Shown here in pieces: positions 1-7,542 of a stretch of DNA of 41,439 nucleotides. The position numbers and the translations under genes are program-made. Source of the DNA: a virus; the IMG/VR virus record IMGVR_UViG_3300021964_000160, positions 1 to 41,439 of that record, one strand, 5' to 3'. How positions within the stretch are numbered: the stretch's first letter is position 1; each line of letters opens with the position of its first letter. Under the pieces are notes generated by a model. It searched no databases. It was not told where the DNA came from and saw nothing but the letters and a program-made list of their open reading frames with translations.

Positions 1-483
1 ATCGAGCGCGAAGCGAACGCAATCGCCCAACGCACTCGTAGAGGAAAGGGCAACATGATTCTGTGTTCCGCAGACGTTGCTTCCGCACTCACCATGGCTG
101 GTGTACTTGACTACACCCCCGCACTCAACGCTAACCTTAACGTTGACGACACCGGTAACACCTTCGCTGGTGTTCTGCAAGGTAAGTATCGTGTATACAT
201 CGATCCTTATTCTGCTAACCTGCGTGCTTCCCAGTACTTCGTTGCTGGTTATAAGGGTTCTTCTCCTTACGACGCTGGTCTGTTCTACTGCCCATACGTT
301 CCTCTTCAGATGGTTCGTGCAGTTGGTCAGGACGACTTCCAACCTAAAATTGGTTTTAAAACCCGTTACGGTATGGTTGCTAACCCCTTCGCTGAAGGTA
401 ACGTCTCCAACCAAGGACTTGGACGCCTCAAGCAGTCTGCAAACCGCTACTACCGTCGTGTACGTGTTGAGAATCTTATGTAA
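1..483 (+). CDS. 23: Major capsid protein gp23, C-terminal part
   Basis: This is the 3' end of the major capsid protein gene. The open frame runs in from base 1 without a start, so the first residues visible (IEREANAIAQRTRRGKGN) are internal. The C-terminal segment contains KYRVYIDPYSAN, GYKGSSPYDAGLFYCPYVPL and KTRYGMVANPF, which are characteristic of gp23 of T4-like phages, and ends RVRVENLM. Gp23 is made as a precursor, cleaved by the prohead protease and assembled into the head shell; in T4 it needs the gp31/GroEL chaperonin. Codons here end in C far more often than in the next genes, as expected for the most abundant phage protein. It is followed directly by a strong terminator. Assignment is firm; only the start lies outside the window. 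Confidence 0.95.
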   Translation: MEREANAIAQRTRRGKGNMILCSADVASALTMAGVLDYTPALNANLNVDDTGNTFAGVLQGKYRVYIDPYSANLRASQYFVAGYKGSSPYDAGLFYCPYVPLQMVRAVGQDDFQPKIGFKTRYGMVANPFAEGNVSNQGLGRLKQSANRYYRRVRVENLM

Positions 484-515
484 ATCGCTGCCTTCGGGCA
501 ACGTTACATTTCATC

Positions 516-543
516 AGGGACCTCAAAAGGGTCCCTTTTTTTG
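516..543 (+). terminator. Rho-independent terminator after gp23
   Basis: AGGGACC (516-522) pairs perfectly with GGTCCCT (530-536) around the loop TCAAAAG, and a run of seven T follows. It lies 33 nt after the gp23 stop and would insulate abundant capsid mRNA from the genes behind it. Confidence 0.9.
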
Positions 544-544
544 T

Positions 545-551
545 CTAAATA
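545..551 (+). promoter_or_regulatory. T4-late-like promoter box CTAAATA
   Basis: CTAAATA stands immediately after the gp23 terminator and about 20 nt before the next start codon. It differs by one base from the core of the T4 late promoter (TATAAATA), which is read by the gp55 sigma factor. The same box recurs in front of several other late-type genes in this window. A second overlapping AT-rich stretch (GTAAATAAATAA) follows and could also serve. Confidence 0.6.
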
Positions 552-571
552 CAAGTAAATAAATAAGACGA

Positions 572-814
572 ATGAGATCTTTCGATAATTTCATTGAAGA
601 AGCAGCGACAAAGAGATGCCCTACTGGAAAATACTACTGCTTCACTGATAAAAAATGTAAGAAGATGCCGTCTGGTTATCATGTGGGTCGTGGAGGATAT
701 CTAGAAAAAAATAATGATTCTGAGGATTCAAATGGACCAAAGAATGGTAACTCTAATGGTGATAACGGTTCTAATGGCAATGGAGATAGCGGAAATGGAG
801 GTGGCGGAGAATGA
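572..814 (+). CDS. Small Gly/Asn-rich protein with capsid-targeting-like N-terminus
   Basis: An 80-residue protein of unknown function. It begins MRSFDNFIEEAATKR, the same pattern (M-K/R-x-F-x-x-F-x-x-E) found at the start of four other small virion-region proteins in this window. It resembles the capsid-targeting sequence of T4 internal proteins as I remember it (MKTYQEFIAEA). I-E-E also fits the (I/L)-x-E cleavage rule of the gp21 prohead protease. A Cys-containing middle (CPTGKYYCFTDKKCKKMPSG) has three cysteines and resembles small phage metal- or disulphide-type motifs. The tail from about residue 48 is low-complexity Asn/Gly/Asp/Ser. A late-type box lies just upstream and its stop overlaps the next start by 4 nt. 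A head-internal location is inference. Confidence 0.7.
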   Translation: MRSFDNFIEEAATKRCPTGKYYCFTDKKCKKMPSGYHVGRGGYLEKNNDSEDSNGPKNGNSNGDNGSNGNGDSGNGGGGE

Positions 815-1353
815 AACCCTGGAGTAATCAACTCGACAATAGGAATTATCTTTCCCCTGTTGGTTTTAAATTTTCAATTACAAAAATACCAAAAGTAGAT
901 TTCTTTTCCAACTCTACATCAATTCCTGGTATCAATCTTGGATATGCAGTTCAATCAACTTACCTTAAAGATATTCCTGTACCAGGTGATAAATTAACTT
1001 ATCAAGATTTTAGTCTTAGTTTCTTTGTAGATGAAAATCTAACTAATTATTTGGAAGTTCATAATTGGATAAGGGCACTTGGATTCCCAGAAAGTGTTGA
1101 TGAATTTACTGATCTCAAAGAGAAAGATAAGTATAATCCATCCAATGATGCAAGAAATCCATTGAATGAATATTCAGATGCTAGTTTGTTTATCTACAAT
1201 AGTGCATTTAACGAAGTTGCCAGAATTGATTTTCAGAACGTATTTCCGGTAAGTTTATCTACGATTAATTTTGACGCAACTAACTCAGATATCAATTACG
1301 TTAGCGCAGAAGCAACCTTCAAATACTCCATATATAATATAGAAGTTTTATGA
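811..1353 (+). CDS. 3: Tail-tube-fold protein, probable gp3 (tail completion/sheath stabiliser)
   Basis: A 180-residue protein with the alternating beta-strand pattern of T4-type tail tube proteins: FKFSITKIPKVDFF, then SIPGINLGY, then DIPVPGDKLTYQDFSLSFFV, then a helix-like LEVHNWIRALGFP. The C-terminal half contains ASLFIYNSAFNEVARIDFQNVFPVSL and a final strand. Gp19 (tube), gp54 (tube initiator) and gp3 (tube terminator) share this fold in T4. The place between gp23 and uvsY is where T4-like cyanophages carry the gene annotated gp3, so that name is preferred, but a gp19 paralogue cannot be excluded. It starts at an ATGA overlap with the gene before and is probably co-transcribed with it from the late box at 545. 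Confidence 0.65.
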   Translation: MKPWSNQLDNRNYLSPVGFKFSITKIPKVDFFSNSTSIPGINLGYAVQSTYLKDIPVPGDKLTYQDFSLSFFVDENLTNYLEVHNWIRALGFPESVDEFTDLKEKDKYNPSNDARNPLNEYSDASLFIYNSAFNEVARIDFQNVFPVSLSTINFDATNSDINYVSAEATFKYSIYNIEVL

Positions 1354-1361
1354 TGTAAAGT

Positions 1362-1790
1362 ATGAATCTTGATGAAATTCAATCGTTATGGGAAGAAGAT
1401 TCAAAATTAGATGAAGATGAGTTACATACGGAATCAACTAAGATTCCGTCTCTTCATGCAAAATATTATAGAATCCTTAATAGTATTCTTCTTCTGAAAA
1501 AAATAGAAGAGAATAAATTCAAACAACTCAAAAAAGAAAAATGGCAATATTACACGGGTAAGGCAGACCCAGAAGTGTACATTGATAATCCATTTGATCA
1601 TAAAGTTTTACGGCAGGATGTAGACAAGTACATGGATGCTGACGAAGACCTTATCAAGGTTATAAGTAAGATTGATTACTATCAGATTATGTGCAACTAT
1701 CTGGATAGTATTCTGAAGACAATTAACAATCGAACATATCAAATTAAAAACTCAATTGAGTGGCAACAATTTATAAGAGGATATAGTTGA
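1362..1790 (+). CDS. uvsY: UvsY recombination mediator
   Basis: A 142-residue, charged, mostly helical protein, close to the length of T4 UvsY (137 residues). The central HAKYYRILNSILLLKKIEENKFK and KEKWQYYTGKADPEVY match the T4 arrangement, where a YYSGRGD-like stretch follows a basic helix, and DADEDLIKVISKIDYYQIM aligns with the T4 region around its SADKDVLKV. UvsY binds gp32-coated single-stranded DNA and loads the UvsX recombinase. Its stop shares one base with the uvsW start, and uvsX is encoded further downstream at 21805. Confidence is high from combined sequence pattern and gene order. Confidence 0.88.
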   Translation: MNLDEIQSLWEEDSKLDEDELHTESTKIPSLHAKYYRILNSILLLKKIEENKFKQLKKEKWQYYTGKADPEVYIDNPFDHKVLRQDVDKYMDADEDLIKVISKIDYYQIMCNYLDSILKTINNRTYQIKNSIEWQQFIRGYS

Positions 1791-3256
1791 TGACTGATCT
1801 TGTTATACGCAAAAAGAATGAGGTTTTTATTACTGTAAAGGCAGAACCTCATATTATTCAGGAACTATCAGATCATTTTACATTTGACGTTCCCGGTGCA
1901 AAGTTTATGCCTCAATACCGTAGTAAGTATTGGGATGGAAAGATACGTTTGTTTAGTTCTCATACTGGAGAGATCTATGTCGGACTACTTGATAAGATTA
2001 TGGCATGGGCAAAGAACTATGATTATAAAGTAGAGTTTGAAGATAACAAATTCTATGGTCCTCCATTTGAAGTCAATAAAATGATTTCAAAAGAAGGAGT
2101 CAAAGAATACATGACTCGTATTGCTAGGTTCAAACCTAGAGACTATCAGATTGATGCCGTATATGATGCACTTAGATTTAATCGTAAACTGTTAATATCA
2201 CCAACTGCTTCGGGTAAGTCATTGATGATTTATTCTGTGGTGAGATACTTTGCAGAGAAAGACCATAAGATTCTTTTAGTTGTTCCTACTACTTCTCTGG
2301 TAGAACAGATGTTTAAGGATTTTGAAGACTATGGATGGAATGCTGAGGACTATTGCCACAAGATATATTCGGGTAGGGAGAAGACGAATCAATATCCTGT
2401 AACGATTACTACTTGGCAATCTATCTACAAATTACCCAGAGCATTCTTTAAAGACTTTGGAGTCATCATTGGAGATGAAGCACACTTATTCAAGTCTAAG
2501 TCTCTTGTTAGCATCATGACAAAGATTGATAGTGCAAAGTATAGATTTGGATTCACAGGAACATTAGACGGCACACAGACCCATAAGTGGGTGTTAGAGG
2601 GGTTGTTTGGTCCATCATATAAAGTTACTCAAACAAAAGAACTCATTGATAAAGGACATTTGTCTCAATTACAGATACATGTTCTACTAATGAAACATGA
2701 TTCACATGAGTTTGAAACTTATGAAGATGAAATACAATATATCATCGGTCATAACAAAAGAAATAACTTTATTAAGAATCTAGTATTAGATCTGAAGGGT
2801 AATAGTCTTATTCTTTTTAGTCGAGTTGAATCACATGGTCAACCACTTTACGAATTAATAAATAATTCTGTGAAGGGAAAGCGCAAAGTATTTTATGTTC
2901 ATGGTGGAATAGACGCTCAACAACGAGAACATGTAAGAGAAATTACAGAAAAAGAAAACGATGCAATTATTGTTGCATCTTACGGAACATTTAGTACAGG
3001 TATCAATATTAAGAATCTCCATAACGTAATCTTTGCATCACCATCTAAATCAAGAATACGTAATCTTCAATCCATTGGTAGGGTATTAAGAAAAGGGGAT
3101 AATAAAAATCAAGCAGTGCTTTATGATATTGCTGATGAAATAGTCTATAAACAAAAAAAGAACTATACACTCAACCATCTAGTCGAAAGAATTAAAATCT
3201 ACAATCAAGAGAAATTTAATTATGAAATTGTACCAGTTAATCTTAGAGATAAATGA
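1790..3256 (+). CDS. uvsW: UvsW ATP-dependent helicase
   Basis: A 488-residue superfamily 2 helicase that in T4 unwinds D-loops, R-loops and Holliday junctions and helps the switch to recombination-driven replication. The Walker A motif SPTASGKS is at about residues 137-144, the DEAH box IGDEAHLF at 227-234, and FGFTGTLDG is the motif III equivalent. Motif VI is QSIGRVLRKG near residue 430. The small N-terminal domain with FMPQYRSKYWDGKIRLF is typical of UvsW. The ATG at 1790 is chosen because it overlaps the uvsY stop by one base; an in-frame TTG at 1787 is less likely. The end overlaps the next start as ATGA. Confidence 0.93.
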   Translation: MTDLVIRKKNEVFITVKAEPHIIQELSDHFTFDVPGAKFMPQYRSKYWDGKIRLFSSHTGEIYVGLLDKIMAWAKNYDYKVEFEDNKFYGPPFEVNKMISKEGVKEYMTRIARFKPRDYQIDAVYDALRFNRKLLISPTASGKSLMIYSVVRYFAEKDHKILLVVPTTSLVEQMFKDFEDYGWNAEDYCHKIYSGREKTNQYPVTITTWQSIYKLPRAFFKDFGVIIGDEAHLFKSKSLVSIMTKIDSAKYRFGFTGTLDGTQTHKWVLEGLFGPSYKVTQTKELIDKGHLSQLQIHVLLMKHDSHEFETYEDEIQYIIGHNKRNNFIKNLVLDLKGNSLILFSRVESHGQPLYELINNSVKGKRKVFYVHGGIDAQQREHVREITEKENDAIIVASYGTFSTGINIKNLHNVIFASPSKSRIRNLQSIGRVLRKGDNKNQAVLYDIADEIVYKQKKNYTLNHLVERIKIYNQEKFNYEIVPVNLRDK

Positions 3257-3642
3257 AAGAAGAATTCTATGCAACAATTAAATTAATATCAGGTGAAGAA
3301 GTTTTTGCACAAGTAACTCCTTGCGAAGAAAGAGATAGAACTTTACTTATTTTAGATACTCCTGTAATATTTGAATCTATACTGATTAAACATATGGGAG
3401 TGAATGCTATGAAAGTTGAGCCATGGATATCATTAGGTGATGACTCTATGATAATTATTGATATGAATAAAGTAATTACTATTAGTGAAGTTAAAGATGA
3501 ACAAATCCTTTTTATCTACAATAAGTACTTAAAGGATAAGAATCGTGACTCTAATAAAACAAAAATAAATAAAGATATGGGGTTTCTATCATCTATTGCT
3601 GAAGCAAGAGTGAACTTAGAGAAGTTATATAAAAGTAGCTAA
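3253..3642 (+). CDS. Sm-like small conserved protein (paralogue A)
   Basis: A 129-residue cyanophage protein of unknown function. Its N-terminal half has the pattern of a small beta-barrel: YATIKLISGEEVFAQV, then a strand VIFESILI, then SMIIIDMNKVITISEV. The signature L-I-S-G-E-E-V-x-A recurs in the proteins at 13924 and 18380, so these form a paralogous set, each beside a replication or recombination gene. An Sm/LSm-like RNA-binding fold is suggested by the strand pattern only. The lysine-rich C-terminal part (about residues 95-129) looks helical or disordered. It is coupled to uvsW by a 4 nt overlap. Its last three codons lie inside a 67 bp element repeated in inverse orientation at 38702. 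Confidence 0.75.
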   Translation: MKEEFYATIKLISGEEVFAQVTPCEERDRTLLILDTPVIFESILIKHMGVNAMKVEPWISLGDDSMIIIDMNKVITISEVKDEQILFIYNKYLKDKNRDSNKTKINKDMGFLSSIAEARVNLEKLYKSS

Positions 3643-3701
3643 GCCATCCCTATGAACCCTAACAGAGTTATTCTACAGGGATATTGCAGAGTTGTCAAGC
3701 C
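3635..3701. repeat. 67 bp inverted repeat, copy 1 (promoter-plus-leader element)
   Basis: The reverse complement of these 67 bases matches 38702-38768 at 59 positions by eye, including an unbroken 24 nt block. On the minus strand it contains TTGACA, 17 nt, TAGAAT, the same promoter that drives the HNH gene at the other copy. Here it spans the end of the Sm-like gene and the gap before gp55, and its -35 region is shared with a rightward promoter. Confidence 0.9.
3670..3698 (-). promoter_or_regulatory. Leftward sigma70-like promoter inside the inverted repeat
   Basis: Read on the minus strand: TTGACA (3698-3693), 17 nt spacer, TAGAAT (3675-3670). It would fire leftward into the 3' end of the Sm-like gene and uvsW, where no minus-strand gene is recognisable, so any transcript would be antisense. 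It is identical in its hexamers to the promoter at 38705. Confidence 0.55.
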
Positions 3702-3721
3702 CCTTGATTATGTGCTATAAT
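3692..3721 (+). promoter_or_regulatory. Sigma70-like promoter for gp55
   Basis: TTGTCA (3692-3697), 18 nt spacer, TATAAT (3716-3721), then AGGAG (3738-3742) before the gp55 ATG. The -35 hexamer overlaps that of the leftward promoter, so the two are divergent and mutually exclusive. It would let the host polymerase make the late sigma factor before late transcription begins. Confidence 0.7.
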
Positions 3722-3751
3722 GTGAACATAACTCACTAGGAGAACCATGAA

Positions 3752-4222
3752 ATGTCAAGAAAGAAATCTGAACATTATGTAAACAATAAAGAATTCTTAG
3801 ATGCACTTATTGTTTATCGAGCAAAAGTTCAAAGAGCAAAGGATGCAGGAGAACCACTTCCACGTATCACGAACTATCTTGGTGAGTGTTTCTTGAAGAT
3901 TGCTACCCACCTCTCTTACAAACCAAACTTTGTAAATTATATGTTCCGTGAGGACATGATCTGTGATGGTATTGAAAACTGTGTTCAGTATATTAAGAAT
4001 TTCGATCCAGCAAAGTCTAGCAATCCTTTTGCATACTTCACTCAAATTATTCACTACGCATTTTTGAGAAGGATTCAGAAGGAGAAACGTCAAATGGATA
4101 TTCGTACCAAGATTGTGGAACGTTCAGGATTTGATGAAGTGTTCTCCAGTGATGGTGATATCTATAGCACTTCTGATTACAATACTATCAAAGAAAACAT
4201 TCAGTCTAAACTTTATTCATGA
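3752..4222 (+). CDS. 55: Late-transcription sigma factor gp55
   Basis: A 156-residue sigma-like protein that directs host RNA polymerase to late promoters in T4-like phages, working with the sliding clamp gp45 and co-activator gp33. The core region 2 pattern is visible: CDGIENCVQYIKNFDPAKSSNPFAYFTQIIHYAFLRRIQKEKRQ (around residues 72-115), whose NPFAYFTQIIHYAFLRRI stretch is the polymerase-binding and -10-recognising helix of gp55. The ATG at 3752 has AGGAG nine bases upstream. An out-of-frame ATG at 3747 would give only an 11-codon peptide. It has its own sigma70-like promoter and precedes gp47. The TATAAATA and CTAAATA boxes in this window are its expected targets. Confidence 0.92.
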   Translation: MSRKKSEHYVNNKEFLDALIVYRAKVQRAKDAGEPLPRITNYLGECFLKIATHLSYKPNFVNYMFREDMICDGIENCVQYIKNFDPAKSSNPFAYFTQIIHYAFLRRIQKEKRQMDIRTKIVERSGFDEVFSSDGDIYSTSDYNTIKENIQSKLYS

Positions 4223-4243
4223 AACTGACAAAAGAAATAACTA

Positions 4244-5290
4244 ATGACTAAAGTAGCATTATTAAGTGATACTCATTATGGGGCCAGGAAAAACTCCAAA
4301 CTATTTCATGAGTTCTTCAAAAAATTCTATAATGAAGTATTCTTCCCCACATTAAAGGAAAGAGAAATTACCGAATGTGTTCATTTGGGTGATGCATTTG
4401 ATTGTCGTAAGTCTGTTGATTTCTGGTCTCTCCAGTGGGCAAAAGAAAATGTCTACGATAAGTTTAGAGAGTTTGGCATTAATGTCCATAACATCGTTGG
4501 TAACCACGATGCGTATTATAAAAATACTATTAACATCAATGCTATCGATGGTTTACTAGAATCTTATGATAATGTCGTAAGGGTATCGGAACCAAAAGAA
4601 TATAAGATTGGTGGTGAAAAGATTCTACTACTTCCATGGATTTGTGAAGACAATCAAGAAAAGACTTGGAACCTAGTCAAAAAGACAAAGGCAAAGGTTG
4701 TAATGGGGCACCTAGAATTGACCGGATTTGAGGTAATTCCTGGTATGAATATGGAACATGGTGAGGACCCTACTAGATTCAAAAAGTTTGATCAAGTATT
4801 CTCTGGTCACTATCATCACAAATCTACTAAAGGTAATATTACATATCTCGGTAATACCTATCAAATGTTCTGGAATGATGTGAATGATACTAGAGGTTTT
4901 CATATCTATGATACCGAAACTCAAGAACTAGAGTTTATTGCAAATCCATTTGGAATCTTTGAAAAGTTTTATTATGATGATACTCCATATCAATTATTCG
5001 ATACATCTGATCTAAAAGATAAAATTGTAAAAATTATTGTCCGTAAAAAATCAGATCAACTTTCATTTGAAAAATTTATTGATAAGATTCAAAAATCTGG
5101 ATGTTCTGATTTAAAAGTTGTTGAAAACTTTTTAGTTGATGATGAAGATGTAAATTTTGATAATCAGCAATGCGAAGACACTTTGAGTTTCTTGAATAAA
5201 TATATCGATGATTCCGATTTTGATTTACAAAAGGATATAGTCAAGAAATTGATGAGAGATGTATATCGGGAAGCTTGCGAAATGGAGTGA
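4244..5290 (+). CDS. 47: gp47 recombination nuclease subunit (Mre11/SbcD-like)
   Basis: A 348-residue calcineurin-like phosphoesterase, the nuclease half of the gp46/gp47 complex that resects DNA ends for recombination. Metal-binding motifs are in order: SDTHYG (residues 8-13), HLGDAFD (47-53), GNHDAYY (86-92), GHLELTG, and SGHYHHK near residue 188. The length is near that of T4 gp47 (339 residues). The C-terminal part, from about residue 245, is the helical capping region. The gene ends with a one-base overlap with the DUF3110-like gene, which separates it from its partner gp46 at 5611. Confidence 0.95.
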   Translation: MTKVALLSDTHYGARKNSKLFHEFFKKFYNEVFFPTLKEREITECVHLGDAFDCRKSVDFWSLQWAKENVYDKFREFGINVHNIVGNHDAYYKNTININAIDGLLESYDNVVRVSEPKEYKIGGEKILLLPWICEDNQEKTWNLVKKTKAKVVMGHLELTGFEVIPGMNMEHGEDPTRFKKFDQVFSGHYHHKSTKGNITYLGNTYQMFWNDVNDTRGFHIYDTETQELEFIANPFGIFEKFYYDDTPYQLFDTSDLKDKIVKIIVRKKSDQLSFEKFIDKIQKSGCSDLKVVENFLVDDEDVNFDNQQCEDTLSFLNKYIDDSDFDLQKDIVKKLMRDVYREACEME

Positions 5291-5571
5291 TGTATTTACT
5301 TACAATATCAGGAAAAGAAGATGAAGGTGCATATTCTGTACTAGATGAGGATGGTGAAAAAGCACTATACCTATTTGAAGAAGAGGATGATGCAACCCGA
5401 TATGCTGGTCTTCTGGAGGCAGAAGACTATCCTGAGATGGTAGTAGTAGAAGTTGATGAGGAACTGTGTATAAAAATGTGTGATGCTTATAGTTATCGTT
5501 ACTGTGTGATTACGGCAGACGATTTTGTAGTTCCACCCAGAGGGATTACATTAGAAGAATTGACAGAATGA
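5290..5571 (+). CDS. DUF3110-like conserved protein
   Basis: A 93-residue acidic protein between gp47 and gp46. It begins MYLLTISGKEDEGAYSVLD and has FEEEDDATRYAGLLEAEDYP followed by VVEVDEELCIKMCDAYSYRY, which fits from memory the DUF3110 family of cyanobacteria and their phages (small, no known function). The ATG at 5290 shares a base with the gp47 stop and is preferred to an in-frame TTG at 5275. An acidic surface and co-transcription with gp47/gp46 suggest a link to recombination, but this is inference. Confidence 0.78.
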   Translation: MYLLTISGKEDEGAYSVLDEDGEKALYLFEEEDDATRYAGLLEAEDYPEMVVVEVDEELCIKMCDAYSYRYCVITADDFVVPPRGITLEELTE

Positions 5572-5588
5572 TATTAATGGTGTAAGAT
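5560..5588 (+). promoter_or_regulatory. Possible sigma70-like promoter before gp46
   Basis: TTGACA (5560-5565), exactly 17 nt, then TAAGAT (5583-5588, four of six matches to TATAAT). The start point would fall near 5595, where a small ORF begins with ATG. The -10 is weak, so confidence is moderate. Confidence 0.4.
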
Positions 5589-5594
5589 AGAAAT

Positions 5595-5660
5595 ATGACT
5601 GACTACCTAAATGATACTCTTCAAGACAATCCGCTGGAAGAACTTACTCTCAACGGGTAA
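5595..5660 (+). CDS. 21-residue ORF overlapping the gp46 start
   Basis: ATG at 5595 opens a 21-codon frame (MTDYLNDTLQDNPLEELTLNG) that ends at 5660, overlapping the first 50 bases of gp46 in another frame. There is no clear ribosome-binding site, but a promoter upstream would put the transcript start at or near this ATG. It is acidic, with no membrane segment. It could be a leader that controls gp46 translation, or chance. Confidence 0.3.
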   Translation: MTDYLNDTLQDNPLEELTLNG

Positions 5661-7326
5661 TAACTGGACTGAAATTAATCTGACAGAATCACAAACGAGT
5701 CTCATTGTAGGAACAAATGGAGCAGGTAAGTCAACAGTTTTAGATGCTTTAACGTTTGTTCTGTTCAATAAACCATTTCGTAAGATTACCAAACCCCAAC
5801 TAGTCAATACAGTGAACGAGAAAGACTGTGTAGTGGAGATTGAGTTTTCTACGGGTGTAACTGATTGGAAACTTATTCGTGGTATCAAACCAAACATCTT
5901 TGAAATTTATAAAGATGGGCAATTGCTTGATAAGGCAGCTGCTGCTACTGACCAGCAGAAGTGGTTGGAAGAGAACGTTCTGAAAATGAACTACAAGTCA
6001 TTCACCCAGATTGTAATCTTGGGTAGTGCATCTTTCGTTCCTTTCATGCAACTCTCTACTGCAAATCGTCGTGAGATTATTGAAGATTTGCTAGACATCA
6101 AGATTTTCTCTCACATGAGTAATATCTTACGTGAAAAGATTCGTAGTTCAAACGACAGTATTCGTGAACTGACCATCCGTAAGGATTTGGTAGAAGAGAA
6201 GATTGATATGCAGAAGTCATTTATCTCTGACCTGGAGGAGACTGGTAAGAAGAATATCCAAGACAAGAAGAATAAGATTAGAGAGTTTGCTGGTAATGTA
6301 GATGATCTCGTAAAGGAGATTGAATCTTATGGAGACAAGTTGAAAAATGTTGAAGACCAGATGGAAGTATCTTCAGGTTCTGACAAGAAACTTAAGAAAC
6401 TCGGAACACTTCGTGGTAAACTTCAACAAAAAGTTACAACAATCACTAAAGAACATAAATTTTTTACCGAAAATACGGTATGCCCCACATGCGATCAGCA
6501 CATTGAGGAATCATTTCGATTAAATAGAATTAATGATGCAGAGTCCAAAGCAAAAGAACTTCAACAGGGGTTCACTGAGTTGGAAGAAGCAATCAGACTT
6601 GAAGAGGAAAAAGAAAACCAATTCAAGATTCTTTCTAAAGAGGCAACTAACCTAACGCATGAAATTTCTAAAGCAAATACTCGGATTTCAGGACTGCACA
6701 ACAGAACAAGAGATATTGAATCAGAAATTCAAACTATTACCGAACAACTTGAGAACCGAAATACTGAGCACCATGCATTAGAGAAATTAGTTACGGAACT
6801 GGAGGAACTTCAATCTAAATACTCCCAACAAAAAGAGAATAACGTCTACAACGAATTTGCACATTCTTTAATGAAAGATGGAGGAGTAAAATCCAAAATT
6901 ATTAAGAGATATCTGCCTCTTATGAATCAGCAGATTAATAAGTATCTTCAGTTAATGGACTTCTATATTAACTTCTCTTTGGACGAAGATTTCAAAGAGA
7001 CTGTAAAGTCCCCGATACATGAAGATTTTAGTTATGAATCATTCAGTGAGGGGGAGAAGATGAGAATCGACTTGTCTCTCCTCTTTACCTGGAGAGAGAT
7101 TGCTAAAAGAAAGAACTCTGCTAGTACCAATCTTTTGATCCTAGATGAAATCTTTGATAGTTCATTGGATGGATTTGGAACAGAATATTTCACAAAGATC
7201 ATTAAGTATGTTGTGAATGATGCAAATGTCTTTGTTATTTCACATAAGACCGATGAACTGATGGATAAGTTTGACAATATCATAAAATTTGATAAAGTAA
7301 AAGGGTTCAGTAAAAAAGTCTCATAG
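5611..7326 (+). CDS. 46: gp46 recombination nuclease ATPase subunit (Rad50/SbcC-like)
   Basis: A 571-residue SMC-type ATPase, partner of gp47. Walker A GTNGAGKST is at residues 34-42. A long coiled coil (about 170-420) is interrupted by a zinc hook CPTCDQ at residues 291-296. The ABC signature SFSEGEKMR lies at about 477-485 and Walker B LLILDEIFD at 508-516, followed by FVISHKTDE with the switch histidine. The length is close to T4 gp46 (560 residues). In T4 the complex resects ends to feed UvsX. The ATG at 5611 is supported by the immediate fit of MILFKTIRWKNLLSTGN, the usual start of the family. Confidence 0.95.
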   Translation: MILFKTIRWKNLLSTGNNWTEINLTESQTSLIVGTNGAGKSTVLDALTFVLFNKPFRKITKPQLVNTVNEKDCVVEIEFSTGVTDWKLIRGIKPNIFEIYKDGQLLDKAAAATDQQKWLEENVLKMNYKSFTQIVILGSASFVPFMQLSTANRREIIEDLLDIKIFSHMSNILREKIRSSNDSIRELTIRKDLVEEKIDMQKSFISDLEETGKKNIQDKKNKIREFAGNVDDLVKEIESYGDKLKNVEDQMEVSSGSDKKLKKLGTLRGKLQQKVTTITKEHKFFTENTVCPTCDQHIEESFRLNRINDAESKAKELQQGFTELEEAIRLEEEKENQFKILSKEATNLTHEISKANTRISGLHNRTRDIESEIQTITEQLENRNTEHHALEKLVTELEELQSKYSQQKENNVYNEFAHSLMKDGGVKSKIIKRYLPLMNQQINKYLQLMDFYINFSLDEDFKETVKSPIHEDFSYESFSEGEKMRIDLSLLFTWREIAKRKNSASTNLLILDEIFDSSLDGFGTEYFTKIIKYVVNDANVFVISHKTDELMDKFDNIIKFDKVKGFSKKVS

Positions 7327-7335
7327 GTATCACCG

Positions 7336-7542
7336 ATGACAACCCCGAACTGGCAGCACCATTCCAAGAAGGATAAGAAACGGACTCTCAAACCACAAGC
7401 GATGAGAGCACGGAAGGAAGCACTCAGACAGTTTAAGAACCGGTACATGAACCCGTCCAAGAGACGGGTTTCGTCGTATTATGAGTCCATACGAACGAAC
7501 ACCAATGACTGTTTCCCACGAGATCAAGTCGCAACTTGCTAA
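7336..7542 (+). CDS. Small basic conserved-type protein before the CobT-like gene
   Basis: A 68-residue, strongly basic protein (KKDKKRTLKPQAMRARKEALRQFKNRYM) predicted to be helical in the middle. It starts 10 nt after gp46 and overlaps the following large gene by 62 nt in another frame. No family is recognised. The basic helix could bind nucleic acid. The last 20 residues may exist only because of the overlap. It is supported by coding density and position rather than by homology. Confidence 0.5.
   Translation: MTTPNWQHHSKKDKKRTLKPQAMRARKEALRQFKNRYMNPSKRRVSSYYESIRTNTNDCFPRDQVATC

Noticed and set aside
77-562. 161-codon + strand frame overlapping gp23
   Set aside because: Alternative frame of the capsid gene; Thr/Leu-rich product without family resemblance, running into the terminator.
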